Assembly (NCBI GenBank): GCA_002350845.1 | Contig: DEFL01000005.1 | Span: forward strand, 54,002-118,001 | Origin: Christensenella sp. UBA2853 | Lineage (GTDB): Bacteria > Bacillota > Clostridia > Christensenellales > Aristaeellaceae | DNA length: 64,000 nt | Reading direction: 5' to 3' | Shown here: positions 18,156-26,688 of the stretch, piece after piece | Position numbering within the stretch: position 1 is the stretch's first letter | How the letters are laid out: every line of letters begins with the position of its first letter | Translations under genes and position numbers: made by a program | Notes under the pieces: model-generated | What the model saw: the letters and a program-made list of their open reading frames with translations, nothing else | Databases searched by the model: none | Told to the model about the DNA's origin: nothing

Positions 18156-19352
18156 TTACTCTGCTTCTCTCTGCAGGCGGAAGGCGACGGAGCGTTTGAG
18201 ATATTCGAGGTATTCCGCATCCCTGCACATGGATTTGCCCTCCACGTCCGAGAGCTTCGCCACAGGCCGTCCGTTCACGGACTGGAGCTTGATGACAATA
18301 TTGAGCGGTTCCACACACGTGTCGTTGGAGCAGAAGGTGCCAATGCCAAAGGAGACCTTGACCCGGCCGCTGAAATAGTCATACAGCGCCTGCGCACGGT
18401 CAAAATTCAGGCTGTCGCTGAACAGAAGCACCTTGGTTCGCGGATCCACCCCGTACTTTTTGTAGTGCGCAATAATCTTTTCGCCCCATGCATAGGGATC
18501 CCCGCTGTCGTGGCGGATACCGGAAAAGTTGTTGACCATGGAGCGGTTGAAATCCCTTAAAAAGAGATCGGTTGTCAGGGTATCGGAAAGCGCTGTGCCG
18601 TTGTCGCCCAGGTATTCATCATACCAGTCGCTCAGGGCATAGTGATTGGTGTAGGCCAGCGGAATGGAGTCAATGCCCTGATACATCTGAACAAATTCAT
18701 GGGCATAGGTGCCGATGGGCTTGACTTTGTACTTCATCGCCAGTGCCACGTTGGACGTGCCCACACAATTCCAGGTCTCAGCACACATGCGCCGGACCAT
18801 TTCATCTTCCCACTCCCGGCTCAGACGGCGGCGGCATCCGAATTCTGCAAACTGGAAAGTATACCGTCCGTCCTGGAACGCGCGGATTTTTCCATCCAGT
18901 TTTTCCCTTGCGGAGGCGAGCAGCTGATCATAGTCATATTTCATGCGGAAATAGACTTCATTGACAATTTCAAGGAGGTAGATTTCGAACTGCATGGCGG
19001 AGAACAGCGGTCCCCTGACCAGAATCCTGAGTTCGCCTTCCGGCGTCAGGGATGTCTCCACATAGTCTCTGATGGGATGCCAGAGTCTGAGGAATTCCAC
19101 ATAGTCATTCTTGATAAAACGGATCGATCGAAGGTAGTCCAGTTCCTCTCTGGTAAACCGAAGCGCACAGAGATGATTAATCTGCGCATTGATCTCTTCG
19201 AGCATTTCCTCTGTAAACACAATGCCTTCATTTCTGCAGCGGAAATCATATTCCCCGCTCAGATCGGTATGTTTGTGAAAAATCACCTGGTCCATGTTGA
19301 ATTTATACAGATCGGTATCAAGAAGCGACTGGACAATAGGCTCAAATTTCAT
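18156..19352 (-). CDS. pncB: Nicotinate phosphoribosyltransferase
   Basis: 398 residues. It converts nicotinate and PRPP to nicotinate mononucleotide, the entry step of NAD salvage (Preiss-Handler). The N-terminal SLLDTDLYKFNMDQVIF, the mid-block FSGIRHDSGDPYAWGEKII with the substrate-binding region, and VSFGIGTFCSNDT near the C terminus are diagnostic. The start was set at the ATG (about 19352) with AGGAGGAACAT upstream, rather than the longer in-frame start at 19382. It lies downstream of the nicotinamidase (120-bp gap) in the nrtR operon. Confidence 0.95.
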   Translation of the reverse strand: MKFEPIVQSLLDTDLYKFNMDQVIFHKHTDLSGEYDFRCRNEGIVFTEEMLEEINAQINHLCALRFTREELDYLRSIRFIKNDYVEFLRLWHPIRDYVETSLTPEGELRILVRGPLFSAMQFEIYLLEIVNEVYFRMKYDYDQLLASAREKLDGKIRAFQDGRYTFQFAEFGCRRRLSREWEDEMVRRMCAETWNCVGTSNVALAMKYKVKPIGTYAHEFVQMYQGIDSIPLAYTNHYALSDWYDEYLGDNGTALSDTLTTDLFLRDFNRSMVNNFSGIRHDSGDPYAWGEKIIAHYKKYGVDPRTKVLLFSDSLNFDRAQALYDYFSGRVKVSFGIGTFCSNDTCVEPLNIVIKLQSVNGRPVAKLSDVEGKSMCRDAEYLEYLKRSVAFRLQREAE

Positions 19353-19472
19353 GGAATGTTCCTCCTGTTTCATCCCGGGCATGCGCTGCCCAGGGCATGG
19401 TTCTGTGCATCGGGTCCTATCTATGGATGCGGACGGTCCGCGCTGAAGAATCGATGGTGTTCTCCCCTCTTC

Positions 19473-20009
19473 TCAGATGACTTCAATCTGGCAGCTCCGC
19501 ATGGTTTCCAGGGCCGCGAGATGTTTTTCCGGTGTGACGCCCGCGCAGCAGTCCGCATGCACGGAGAAGTCCGCCTCGGGAAAGTTTGCCTTGAGCAGGA
19601 GTGCGTTGGACACCACACAGATATCCGTGCACAGTCCGAGCAGTTCAATGGTCAGGGTGTCCCCCTCCTCGAGCGTTTCCCGGATCACATCCGGCAGGCG
19701 GACACTGCCGAAGGTCGGCTTTTCCAGCATCACGCACTCGCCCAGAGCGTTTCGGATCCGGTCCGCGATCTCCCAGCCATGGGTTCCGCGAATGCAGTGC
19801 AGGACCGGGAGATGTTTTCCTTCCGAGGTCTCCATATAATCCGGGGTATGGGTATCCAGGGTGGCAATAATCCGGTAACCGGCCTGTCTGCATTCATGGA
19901 TTCTCTTTTCTGCAGCCTCCACCATTGCCTGCGCTTCCGGGGTGCCGAGCGATCCGTCGATAAAGTCGTTCTGCATGTCAACCACAATCAGGAATTTTCT
20001 GTCTGCCAT
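19473..20009 (-). CDS. pncA: Nicotinamidase (isochorismatase-like hydrolase)
   Basis: 178 residues. It hydrolyses nicotinamide to nicotinate. The catalytic triad of the cysteine-hydrolase family is visible: Asp in IVVDMQNDFIDGSLGT, Lys in MLEKPTFGS, and Cys in ELLGLCTDICVVSNAL. T-H-x-P-D-Y fits the metal-binding region. The start is ATG 20009, with GGAGGCAGAC upstream, inside the 3' end of nrtR (22-bp overlap). Its place between nrtR and pncB supports the nicotinamide assignment over other isochorismatase-like roles. Confidence 0.9.
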   Translation of the reverse strand: MADRKFLIVVDMQNDFIDGSLGTPEAQAMVEAAEKRIHECRQAGYRIIATLDTHTPDYMETSEGKHLPVLHCIRGTHGWEIADRIRNALGECVMLEKPTFGSVRLPDVIRETLEEGDTLTIELLGLCTDICVVSNALLLKANFPEADFSVHADCCAGVTPEKHLAALETMRSCQIEVI

Positions 20010-20746
20010 TGTGTCTGCCTCCTGTCTTTCCATTGATACAGTGCTGCCGGTCTGCCCCGTCTTCGGATTTCTGTTTTCTCTGTCTGGGACAGGGTACCGC
20101 TTTCCTCATACTGTTTAAGCATCTGACGCCGAAAATTGCTGGGATCCAGTGCATAGCCAAGAATCGCTTCATGGATTTCCTGGACCTCACTGAGGGAAAA
20201 TCCTTCGGGATCATTCAGAAATGCAAAACCGATCGGCGTATAGTTCAGTTTTCCTTGAATTCTCTGAATGCCGGTGCGGACAATGCGTTCGTGGTCAAAT
20301 GCGAAATCCGCTTCCTGCATTTCCCGCCCATCCAGGTCTGTGATCCGGAGCAGCTCCCGACCTGTTTCCACATCGCAGAGCTGATAGCCCTCCGCATGTT
20401 CCCGGATCAGCGGGTCCATTTCCTTCCAGGGTACAACCACCAGGTAAGCGATGGAAATGACTCTTCCCCGTGGATCCCGATGGATGTCGGTGAACGTGTA
20501 CAGCTGTTCCATGTACAGCTTCTGCGTTCCCAGCATTTCCATCAGCAGCAGCTGGGCCGATGTTTCCGCGGATTCATCCATCCCGACAAACCGCCCCGGC
20601 AGTGCCCACCTGCCTGAAAACGGTTCCTGCGGCCGTCTGGACAGGAGAAGCTTCAGTCTTGCGGCATGCTCTGTGAGAATCAGAAGATCCACTGCCACAT
20701 AGATCTGTTCCTTTCCAAGCGTATCGTGCAATCCTCCCGCCTCCAT
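19988..20746 (-). CDS. nrtR: NrtR-type NAD biosynthesis regulator (Nudix plus winged helix)
   Basis: 252 residues. An N-terminal Nudix-like domain (about 15-150) is followed by a winged-helix domain (about 165-230, P-I-G-F-A-F-L...L-S-E-V-Q-E-I-H-E-A-I-L). This is the architecture of NrtR, which represses NAD genes and senses ADP-ribose-type ligands. The Nudix box is degenerate: where G-x5-E-x7-R-E-U-x-E-E is expected, the protein has G-R-F-V-G-M-D-E and L-L-L-M-E-M, so hydrolysis is unlikely. The operon with nicotinamidase and pncB supports the call. The ATG at 20746 has no clear ribosome-binding site and lies just downstream of a palindromic site, so a later start is possible. Confidence 0.88.
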   Translation of the reverse strand: MEAGGLHDTLGKEQIYVAVDLLILTEHAARLKLLLSRRPQEPFSGRWALPGRFVGMDESAETSAQLLLMEMLGTQKLYMEQLYTFTDIHRDPRGRVISIAYLVVVPWKEMDPLIREHAEGYQLCDVETGRELLRITDLDGREMQEADFAFDHERIVRTGIQRIQGKLNYTPIGFAFLNDPEGFSLSEVQEIHEAILGYALDPSNFRRQMLKQYEESGTLSQTEKTEIRRRGRPAALYQWKDRRQTQWQTENS

Positions 20747-20749
20747 TTT

Positions 20750-20768
20750 TGGTCAATTTGACCATAAA
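20750..20768 (-). promoter_or_regulatory. NrtR operator candidate overlapping the transcription start
   Basis: TGGTCA-ATT-TGACCA (20750-20764) is a perfect inverted repeat between the -10 box and the nrtR start codon. Read on the minus strand with its flank it begins TTTATGGTCA. Autorepression by NrtR is the natural inference. Confidence 0.6.
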
Positions 20769-20769
20769 C

Positions 20770-20798
20770 AGTATATCGCGGTCTTTTGATCTTGTCAA
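20770..20798 (-). promoter_or_regulatory. Promoter of the nrtR-pncA-pncB operon
   Basis: On the minus strand TTGACA (20798-20793), a 17-bp spacer and TATACT (20775-20770) form a near-consensus sigma-A promoter. The start codon is only about 24 bp downstream of the -10, so the leader is very short. Confidence 0.85.
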
Positions 20799-20814
20799 CG
20801 ATTAATTGTAAAAA

Positions 20815-20824
20815 TGACCATAAA
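20815..20824 (-). promoter_or_regulatory. Upstream half-site like the NrtR operator
   Basis: The minus strand repeats TTTATGGTCA, identical over 10 bases to the left arm of the operator at 20750-20768, about 56 bp upstream and just beyond the -35 box. The second arm is poorly conserved, so it may be an auxiliary site. Confidence 0.4.
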
Positions 20825-20925
20825 TTCACAGGGTCTCCGCTCTTCCTGTTCTTCCCTCTTCCGGTTTCTGTTTCAGCCGCTGCCTGAGGTCGCATTTTTC
20901 TTTTTAGGAGACCCCTGTTTTTTTC

Positions 20926-20954
20926 TTGAAAGGGACCTTCCTGTTTGTTATACT
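20926..20954 (+). promoter_or_regulatory. Promoter of the GH3/GH38 gene pair
   Basis: TTGAAA (20926-20931), a 17-bp spacer and TATACT (20949-20954) are followed by a leader of about 140 nt to the GH3 start. It is divergent from the nrtR promoter, with about 130 bp between them. Confidence 0.75.
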
Positions 20955-21104
20955 TAAAGAAAAAAGTGCCATACATGATCATTCATCCCGGGGACGAAAC
21001 CTTCTTCAATCTCACCTTTCACTCCATGAAGCTGCTGCCCCTTCAGTTTTTCTGAACTGCGGCCTGATTTGCCATAAAACCGAAAGACGGAGGTATCATC
21101 TGCT

Positions 21105-23702
21105 ATGAACGATTACCGCAATCCCGGTCTGGACATCGACAAACGCGTTGAGGATCTTCTGAACAGAATGACCCTTGAGGAGATGATCCTGCAGACCGAC
21201 CAGTACTTCAGCCCGGACTTTACTGAGCGCGGGCCGTATGAAACCGTCACGGCCGTCAACCTGGATCAGCTGGACAGCCTGCTCCATGGCAACAGTGTCG
21301 GCAGCATTCAGGCCCGCGGCATGACGCCGGCCCAGATCAATCAGCTGCAGCGCTACGCCATTGAAAAAACGCGTCTGGGCATTCCTTTTCTGTTCAGCGA
21401 GGAAGCCCTCCACGGGCTGTGCCATCTCGATGCCACCGCATTCCCCCAGCAGATCGGTCTGGCAGCAAGCTTTGAACCTGATCTGGGAAGAAAAATGGGC
21501 CGGGTGATCGGCACGGAGTCCCGCGCCATGGGCATTCATGAGACCTACAGCCCGGTGATGGATCTCATCCGGGATCCGCGGTATGGACGCACCGAGGAAT
21601 CCTATGGCGAAGATACCTATCTCTGCGCTTCCTTTGCCCGTGAAGTGGTCAAAGGCATGCAGGGCGAACACCTTTCGGATCCGGATGCCATTGCGGCTGA
21701 GCCCAAGCATTACACCGCCTACGGCGCTCCGGTGGGCGGGTTGAACTGTGCTCCGTGCGCTATGGGAAGACATGAGATGTTTACCGACGCCATGCCGGTG
21801 TTTGAAGCGGCCTTTGCCGACGCAGGCGCAGTCGACGCGATGTGCTCCTACAGCTCCGTGGACGGCACGCCGGTATCCGCCGACCATGAGCTGCTGACGG
21901 ATGTCCTGCGCGGACAGTGGGGCATGCGCGGATTTGTGCGCTCCGATCTCACGGCCGTTTCCCGCCTCTATGACTGGCATTTCCTTGCTGAAACCAAGGA
22001 AGAGGCCATGGCGCTGGGCCTTGAAGCCGGTGTGGACCTGCAGCTGTACGACTTTAAGCATGATGAGTGGCAGAATGGTCTCAGGCACCTTGTGGAAAGC
22101 GGACGCCTGGACAAAAGCGTGATCCGTCAGGCCTGCGGACGCGTGCTGAAAGTCAAGTTCCTGCTGGGGCTGTTTGAAAACCCGTACGTGGATGAAAGCC
22201 GTCAGGAACGCTTTGTCCATACAGCGGAACATCTGGAGCTCGCCCGCACGATTGCCCTGGAGAGTATGACGCTCCTCAAGAATGATCATCAGACCCTGCC
22301 GCTTCGCAAAGACCTGAAGACCATCGCAGTCCTGGGCCCCGGTGCTGCCCATGCCATGCTCGGCGACTATACCACCGGTGGCAAGGATGGCATTTCCATT
22401 CTCGAGGGCATTCGCCAAACGGTCTCCCCGGAAACCGAAGTCCTCTATGATCAGGGCTGTGAGTTCCTGGGCGATGCGGCTATCCCGTTCCCGCGGGATA
22501 TGCTCCGGGACGAAGAAGGAAACCCGGGCCTCACCGGGCGCTACTACAACGGACGGGAGCCAGAAGGCACACCGGTCATCACGCGCACGGACAGCACCAT
22601 CAATTTCAACTGGATTCTTTCCAAGCCGCATCATGCGCTGGATGCCTACCGCTTCAGTGTGTGCTGGACCGGCACCCTTGTCCCCTCCGAAACATTTGAC
22701 GGCTTCATCGGGTTCAACACACAGGACAGCATGCGCCTGTATGTGGATGATGAACTCCTCATCGACGGCTGGGGCCCCCGGGCGGATGCCAATCGCACAG
22801 TGCCCTTCCGTTTTGTCCAGGGCGAATCCCATCGTCTGCGCATCGAGTTCACCAACGACCAGCGCGGCGCACGCGTGGTCTTCGGGTACTGCACGCACCG
22901 GGAAGATTTCACCCGTGCCGTTGGGCTGGCCTCCAGGGCCGATGTCGCCATCATCTGTGCCGGCGACAATCCGGACACCTGCGGAGAAAACCTGGACCGT
23001 GTTCACCTGGAACTGCCCGGCCATCAGGGGGCGTTTGTCCAGGCTGTCGCCGCCACCGGCACCCCGGTCATTCTCGTCCTGCAGACCGGACGGCCGGTTT
23101 CCATCACCTGGGAAGATGACCATATTCCCGCGATTCTCGAAGCCTGGTTCCCGGGCGAAATGGGCGGTCTGGCTGTTGCGCAGACGCTGTTCGGGGATCA
23201 TGTGCCGTCCGGACACCTTCCCATCTCCTTCCCGCGCCATGTCGGTCAGATCCCATGCCACTACACCCGTCGTCCCGGCGGCGGAAGGCGCTATGTGGAA
23301 ATGAACTGGCTTCCGCTCTATCCCTTCGGATACGGTCTGAGCTATACGACGTTTGAATACAGCGGGCTTTCTCTCTCCGCAAAAACCATTGCCCCCGGCG
23401 AATCCATCTCGGCATCGTTTGTCGTCACCAATACCGGAGACCGTGAAGGGGCGGCTGTTCCCCAGCTCTATATCCGGGACCTTGTCAGTTCCACGGTCAA
23501 GCCGCTGATGGAGCTGTGCGCCTTTACAAAGGTCCATCTCCTGCCCGGCGAGAGCAAAACCGTCACGCTGTCCATCGGCCCCAGGTCCATGCGCACGCTG
23601 GATCCCCATTTCCAGTGGCATGTGGAGCCAGGTGACTTTGAAGTCATCCTGGCCTATCACGCAGAAGATCCCATTATGAACTGCCGCTTTACGGTGGTCT
23701 GA
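21105..23702 (+). CDS. Glycoside hydrolase family 3 with PA14 insert (beta-glucosidase type)
   Basis: 865 residues. Domains in order: GH3 N-terminal barrel (about 15-320) with EEALHGL, DPRYGRTEESYGEDTYL, the Lys-His pair in EPKHYTAYG, and GFVRSDLTAVSRLYD holding the catalytic nucleophile Asp; the first part of the C-terminal domain from about 380 (ESMTLLKND); a PA14 carbohydrate-binding insert (about 475-610, starting at GLTGRYYNG); the remainder of GH3-C (ICAGDNPDTCGENLDR); and a fibronectin III-like C-terminal domain. No signal peptide, so it probably acts on imported oligosaccharides. The specificity (beta-glucoside, xyloside or other) is not readable. A 39-bp gap to the GH38-like gene indicates cotranscription. 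Confidence 0.93.
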   Translation: MNDYRNPGLDIDKRVEDLLNRMTLEEMILQTDQYFSPDFTERGPYETVTAVNLDQLDSLLHGNSVGSIQARGMTPAQINQLQRYAIEKTRLGIPFLFSEEALHGLCHLDATAFPQQIGLAASFEPDLGRKMGRVIGTESRAMGIHETYSPVMDLIRDPRYGRTEESYGEDTYLCASFAREVVKGMQGEHLSDPDAIAAEPKHYTAYGAPVGGLNCAPCAMGRHEMFTDAMPVFEAAFADAGAVDAMCSYSSVDGTPVSADHELLTDVLRGQWGMRGFVRSDLTAVSRLYDWHFLAETKEEAMALGLEAGVDLQLYDFKHDEWQNGLRHLVESGRLDKSVIRQACGRVLKVKFLLGLFENPYVDESRQERFVHTAEHLELARTIALESMTLLKNDHQTLPLRKDLKTIAVLGPGAAHAMLGDYTTGGKDGISILEGIRQTVSPETEVLYDQGCEFLGDAAIPFPRDMLRDEEGNPGLTGRYYNGREPEGTPVITRTDSTINFNWILSKPHHALDAYRFSVCWTGTLVPSETFDGFIGFNTQDSMRLYVDDELLIDGWGPRADANRTVPFRFVQGESHRLRIEFTNDQRGARVVFGYCTHREDFTRAVGLASRADVAIICAGDNPDTCGENLDRVHLELPGHQGAFVQAVAATGTPVILVLQTGRPVSITWEDDHIPAILEAWFPGEMGGLAVAQTLFGDHVPSGHLPISFPRHVGQIPCHYTRRPGGGRRYVEMNWLPLYPFGYGLSYTTFEYSGLSLSAKTIAPGESISASFVVTNTGDREGAAVPQLYIRDLVSSTVKPLMELCAFTKVHLLPGESKTVTLSIGPRSMRTLDPHFQWHVEPGDFEVILAYHAEDPIMNCRFTVV

Positions 23703-23741
23703 TGGCCCGCTGCACATACAATCTGTCTACGGAGGTGCACT

Positions 23742-26135
23742 ATGTCCCATTCTATCCAGACCGTCTATGTCGTTCATCACTCACACACAGATATCGGCTA
23801 TACCGACCTGCAGGAGCGCGTAATCGACACACAGGTCGACTATATCCGCACGGCTGTCCGCATGATGCGTGATCCGGCCAATGCTGATTTTCGCTGGAAC
23901 TGTGAGACCCTGTTCTGTGTCGAGGAGTTTTTCAAGGCGGCTTCCGATGAGGAGAAACAGGCGTTTGCCCGGCTCGTTGCCGATGGAAAGATTGGTATTT
24001 CCGCCAATTATCTGAATTTCAATGATCTGATTGACTGTGACATCTATCGCAGCCGCCTGCACGAATGGCAGCAGTGCGTTCCCATGAAGACGGCCATGAT
24101 GGCTGACATCAACGGCATCTCCATGGGCTACCGGGATGCCATGCTTGAGGAAGGCATTGAATTCCTCCATATGAATATCCACTGTCACCACGGCATGTAT
24201 CCCCTGTATCAGAATCAGACAGCGTTCCGCTGGGAAAACGCGCAGGGAAAATCCATGCTGGTCTGGAACGGTGAACACTATCATCTCGGAAATGTGCTGG
24301 GCATCAAGCCCAACCACACCCCGAACTTCATGACCCAGAACCACCTGGGTGCAGCCTCGCAGCCTCCAGAGGCCGTCGATGCCCTGCACCAGAACCTGGA
24401 CGGATACCTGACACTGTGCGAAAAAGAGGGCTACCCCTATGACTTTATCGTCATCTCCGTGTCAGGTGTATTCAGCGACAACGCACCGCCCGAACCCGAA
24501 ATCCTGCAGACCATCCAGGCCTATAACGCACAGTACGGAAAAGACGGCACAACGCTGTGCATGGTCTCCCTTCAGGAACTGTATGCCGCGATCGCACCAA
24601 AGCTTCAGGATGTGCCTGTGCTGCGGGGGGATCTCAATGACTGGTGGGCCAACGGCGTCGGATCAACGCCCTACGCGGTCAAACATTACCGTGATGCCCA
24701 GCGCAGATTCCACCTGTGCGAGCGGCTCGATCCAAATCTGAGAGAACATTACCCGCAGCTGGTCCGGACGGCTGAGGACCATCTCATGCTCTACGCCGAG
24801 CACACCTGGGGACATTCCTCCACGATCAGCAATCCCTGCGACACGATGGTGCTCAATCTGGATATGCGCAAGACAGCCTATGCTTCCAGCGCTCATGAGG
24901 CCGCCTCACGCATGCTCACGCACATCACCAGGGAGAAAGGCGACCTGCTCCGGTATTATGCAACCAACGGAACTGTCCGCGTCTGCAATCCGTCCCGTAC
25001 AGCGGGGCTGAAGGTCGTGGATTTCTACATTGAGTCTCCGCGCCTTGCCAGAGCTGAGATCCGGGATGAAGCGGGCCGTGTTCTTCCCTGTCAGGTTTCG
25101 CCCCATCCCCGCGGCCGGAAAATCACCTTCACCGACACCTTCCTCGCCGGTGAGGAAAAAGCCTATACCTACAGAGAACTCCCGCCGCTCAATGAAACCC
25201 TGAACAGCCGGAAATGCTATGTAGGCGCTGAGCGCATACGCGATATTGTCAACGACTATGATCCGGTCACCTACCGCCTGCCCGAGCACTATGAGAACAC
25301 CTTCTTCTCTCTTGATTACCGCCTCCACGAAGGTGTTGTCTCCTTTGTGGACAAAACCACCGGAACGGAACTGCTCGGCAGCGGATGCGCACCGTTCTTT
25401 ACACCGCTCTATGAAGTGACGCCGGTGCATACCGGGAGCGATCCGTCACCCTGCCCGCAAAATGAGCAGCGCCGGCTGATCGGCAGAAATATCCGTGGTG
25501 TCCATGCCAGTCTGTACACAGGGGATCTTCTGGAGGTGCGCTGTAAAGAGCGCGGTCCCATCTTCACGCTGCTCTGTCTGCACTATGCCCTGCCCGGCAC
25601 CGTGCAGGCCGATGTGTATATCAAACTGTATGAGGATCTCCCCCGCATTGATTTCACACTCCAGCTCGGAAAAACACTCTCCTCGGATATCGAAAGTGTT
25701 TTCCTGCCGCTTTCGCTCAATTATCCGGGCCGCAGGTATGTTGTCCGAAAGGGCGGTCAGGAAGCCTTTATGCCCGGTGTTGATCAGCTGCCCGGAAGCG
25801 GCATGGAATATACCATGACCGATGACGGCATCGCCTTCCTGCATGAGGGCGGCACGGCGCTGATTTCCACCTTCGACGCACCGCTTGTCTATGCCGGAGA
25901 AATGGCGCATCACCCAATCCGTCTGTGCGAAAACAAACCAGAGGATAATCTCCGCCCGGTTTATTCCTGGATCATGAACAACACCTGGGAAACCAATTTC
26001 AAGATGGATCTGTCCGGGTTCTGCGAGTTCCAGTACAGCCTGTCACTGGACAGAAACATGACGCCGGATGAAGCCATGGATGTGCTCCATGAAGCCGGTT
26101 ATTCCCCCTATGTCCTGATGATCGAACAGAACTGA
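23742..26135 (+). CDS. GH38-like (alpha-mannosidase-type) glycosidase
   Basis: 797 residues. The N-terminal VHHSHTDIGYTDLQ matches the metal-binding H-x-D motif of the GH38 alpha-mannosidase barrel. MMADINGISMGYRDAMLEEG probably holds the nucleophile Asp, and AEHTWGHSST is a later active-site block. The C-terminal half is beta-rich, as in GH38. The protein is unusually divergent from canonical mannosidases, and a relative with the same blocks is encoded at 56819-59056, so the substrate may not be mannose. It is cytoplasmic (no signal peptide) and forms an operon with the GH3 gene. Confidence 0.8.
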   Translation: MSHSIQTVYVVHHSHTDIGYTDLQERVIDTQVDYIRTAVRMMRDPANADFRWNCETLFCVEEFFKAASDEEKQAFARLVADGKIGISANYLNFNDLIDCDIYRSRLHEWQQCVPMKTAMMADINGISMGYRDAMLEEGIEFLHMNIHCHHGMYPLYQNQTAFRWENAQGKSMLVWNGEHYHLGNVLGIKPNHTPNFMTQNHLGAASQPPEAVDALHQNLDGYLTLCEKEGYPYDFIVISVSGVFSDNAPPEPEILQTIQAYNAQYGKDGTTLCMVSLQELYAAIAPKLQDVPVLRGDLNDWWANGVGSTPYAVKHYRDAQRRFHLCERLDPNLREHYPQLVRTAEDHLMLYAEHTWGHSSTISNPCDTMVLNLDMRKTAYASSAHEAASRMLTHITREKGDLLRYYATNGTVRVCNPSRTAGLKVVDFYIESPRLARAEIRDEAGRVLPCQVSPHPRGRKITFTDTFLAGEEKAYTYRELPPLNETLNSRKCYVGAERIRDIVNDYDPVTYRLPEHYENTFFSLDYRLHEGVVSFVDKTTGTELLGSGCAPFFTPLYEVTPVHTGSDPSPCPQNEQRRLIGRNIRGVHASLYTGDLLEVRCKERGPIFTLLCLHYALPGTVQADVYIKLYEDLPRIDFTLQLGKTLSSDIESVFLPLSLNYPGRRYVVRKGGQEAFMPGVDQLPGSGMEYTMTDDGIAFLHEGGTALISTFDAPLVYAGEMAHHPIRLCENKPEDNLRPVYSWIMNNTWETNFKMDLSGFCEFQYSLSLDRNMTPDEAMDVLHEAGYSPYVLMIEQN

Positions 26136-26154
26136 ACCATTTGCTTCCATATGT

Positions 26155-26188
26155 GCAGGGAATCATTTCACAGATTCCCTGCTTTTTT
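26155..26188 (+). terminator. Rho-independent terminator after the GH38-like gene
   Basis: GCAGGGAATC (26155-26164) and GATTCCCTGC (26173-26182) form a perfect 10-bp stem followed by six T residues. Confidence 0.92.
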
Positions 26189-26342
26189 GTGCCTGATTTC
26201 CAGAGTTCTTCTTTTGTTTTCAATCATTTACATGCCATAATCCATTTCTTTTATAGTCTGTTTGTGTTATTCTGATATTATACAATTATAATATATTGAA
26301 TCTTTGATATTTTCTTTTATATTTCATATATTGAATATAAAT

Positions 26343-26384
26343 AATTGTATGCAATATCTATATATCATATTAATGCATACAATT
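26343..26384. repeat. 11-bp inverted repeat in the AT-rich island
   Basis: AATTGTATGCA (26343-26353) and TGCATACAATT (26374-26384) are perfect inverted arms separated by 20 bp of AT-rich sequence. It could be a regulator site; no T-run follows, so it is not a terminator. Confidence 0.6.
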
Positions 26385-26460
26385 TGACTCTGTATGCCGC
26401 ATGCTCCTGATGGTGGTCGACCTGCGCTCCAGTACATCAAGTGTGCGTCTTTCCTTAGAT

Positions 26461-26510
26461 ACAGCGCGAAATCGGCTCTTTCGGCTTATTTCTGCGCTGT
26501 GTTTTTCTTT
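26461..26510 (+). terminator. Terminator-like hairpin inside the AT-rich island
   Basis: ACAGCGCGAAAT (26461-26472) pairs with ATTTCTGCGCTGT (26488-26500) except for one bulged T. A GTTTTTCTTT tail follows on the plus strand. No plus-strand gene lies between the preceding terminator at 26188 and this one, so it would end a small unannotated transcript or act as an attenuator. Confidence 0.6.
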
Positions 26511-26597
26511 ATTATGATAATCATATATTTTTGAGTAAGTCTCATTAAAATGATGGTAAAGTGTTTTATATACAGTATCTGCATTTAACAAATAGTA

Positions 26598-26626
26598 TTG
26601 ACAAATTTAGTGCATTTTGCTAGGAT
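26598..26626 (+). promoter_or_regulatory. Promoter of the toroid-enzyme/ABC operon
   Basis: TTGACA (26598-26603), a 17-bp spacer and TAGGAT (26621-26626) lie 62 bp before the first gene of the operon. Confidence 0.7.
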
Positions 26627-26688
26627 TTTAGAGTCGGTGGTACAAATTCGACCAAAACAGCAATCCCCACCACCAGAGAAGGATTTTT

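Larger units (their letters stand above)
26200..26597. other. AT-rich non-coding island
   Basis: This stretch is sharply richer in A+T than its surroundings, with runs such as ATTATACAATTATAATATAT. It has no convincing gene. It holds an 11-bp inverted repeat (26343-26384) and a plus-strand terminator-like hairpin (26461-26510). A 73-codon minus-strand frame at 26370-26591 has no recognisable features. The region may be a regulatory leader, a small-RNA gene or acquired DNA. Confidence 0.5.

Noticed and set aside
21096..23717. 873-codon open frame on the minus strand, antisense to the GH3 gene
   Set aside because: It has no family motifs and mirrors the codon bias of the GH3 gene, whose catalytic motifs are clear on the plus strand.
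26370..26591. 73-codon minus-strand frame in the AT-rich island
   Set aside because: No ribosome-binding site, no recognisable domain, and it covers a terminator-like hairpin.
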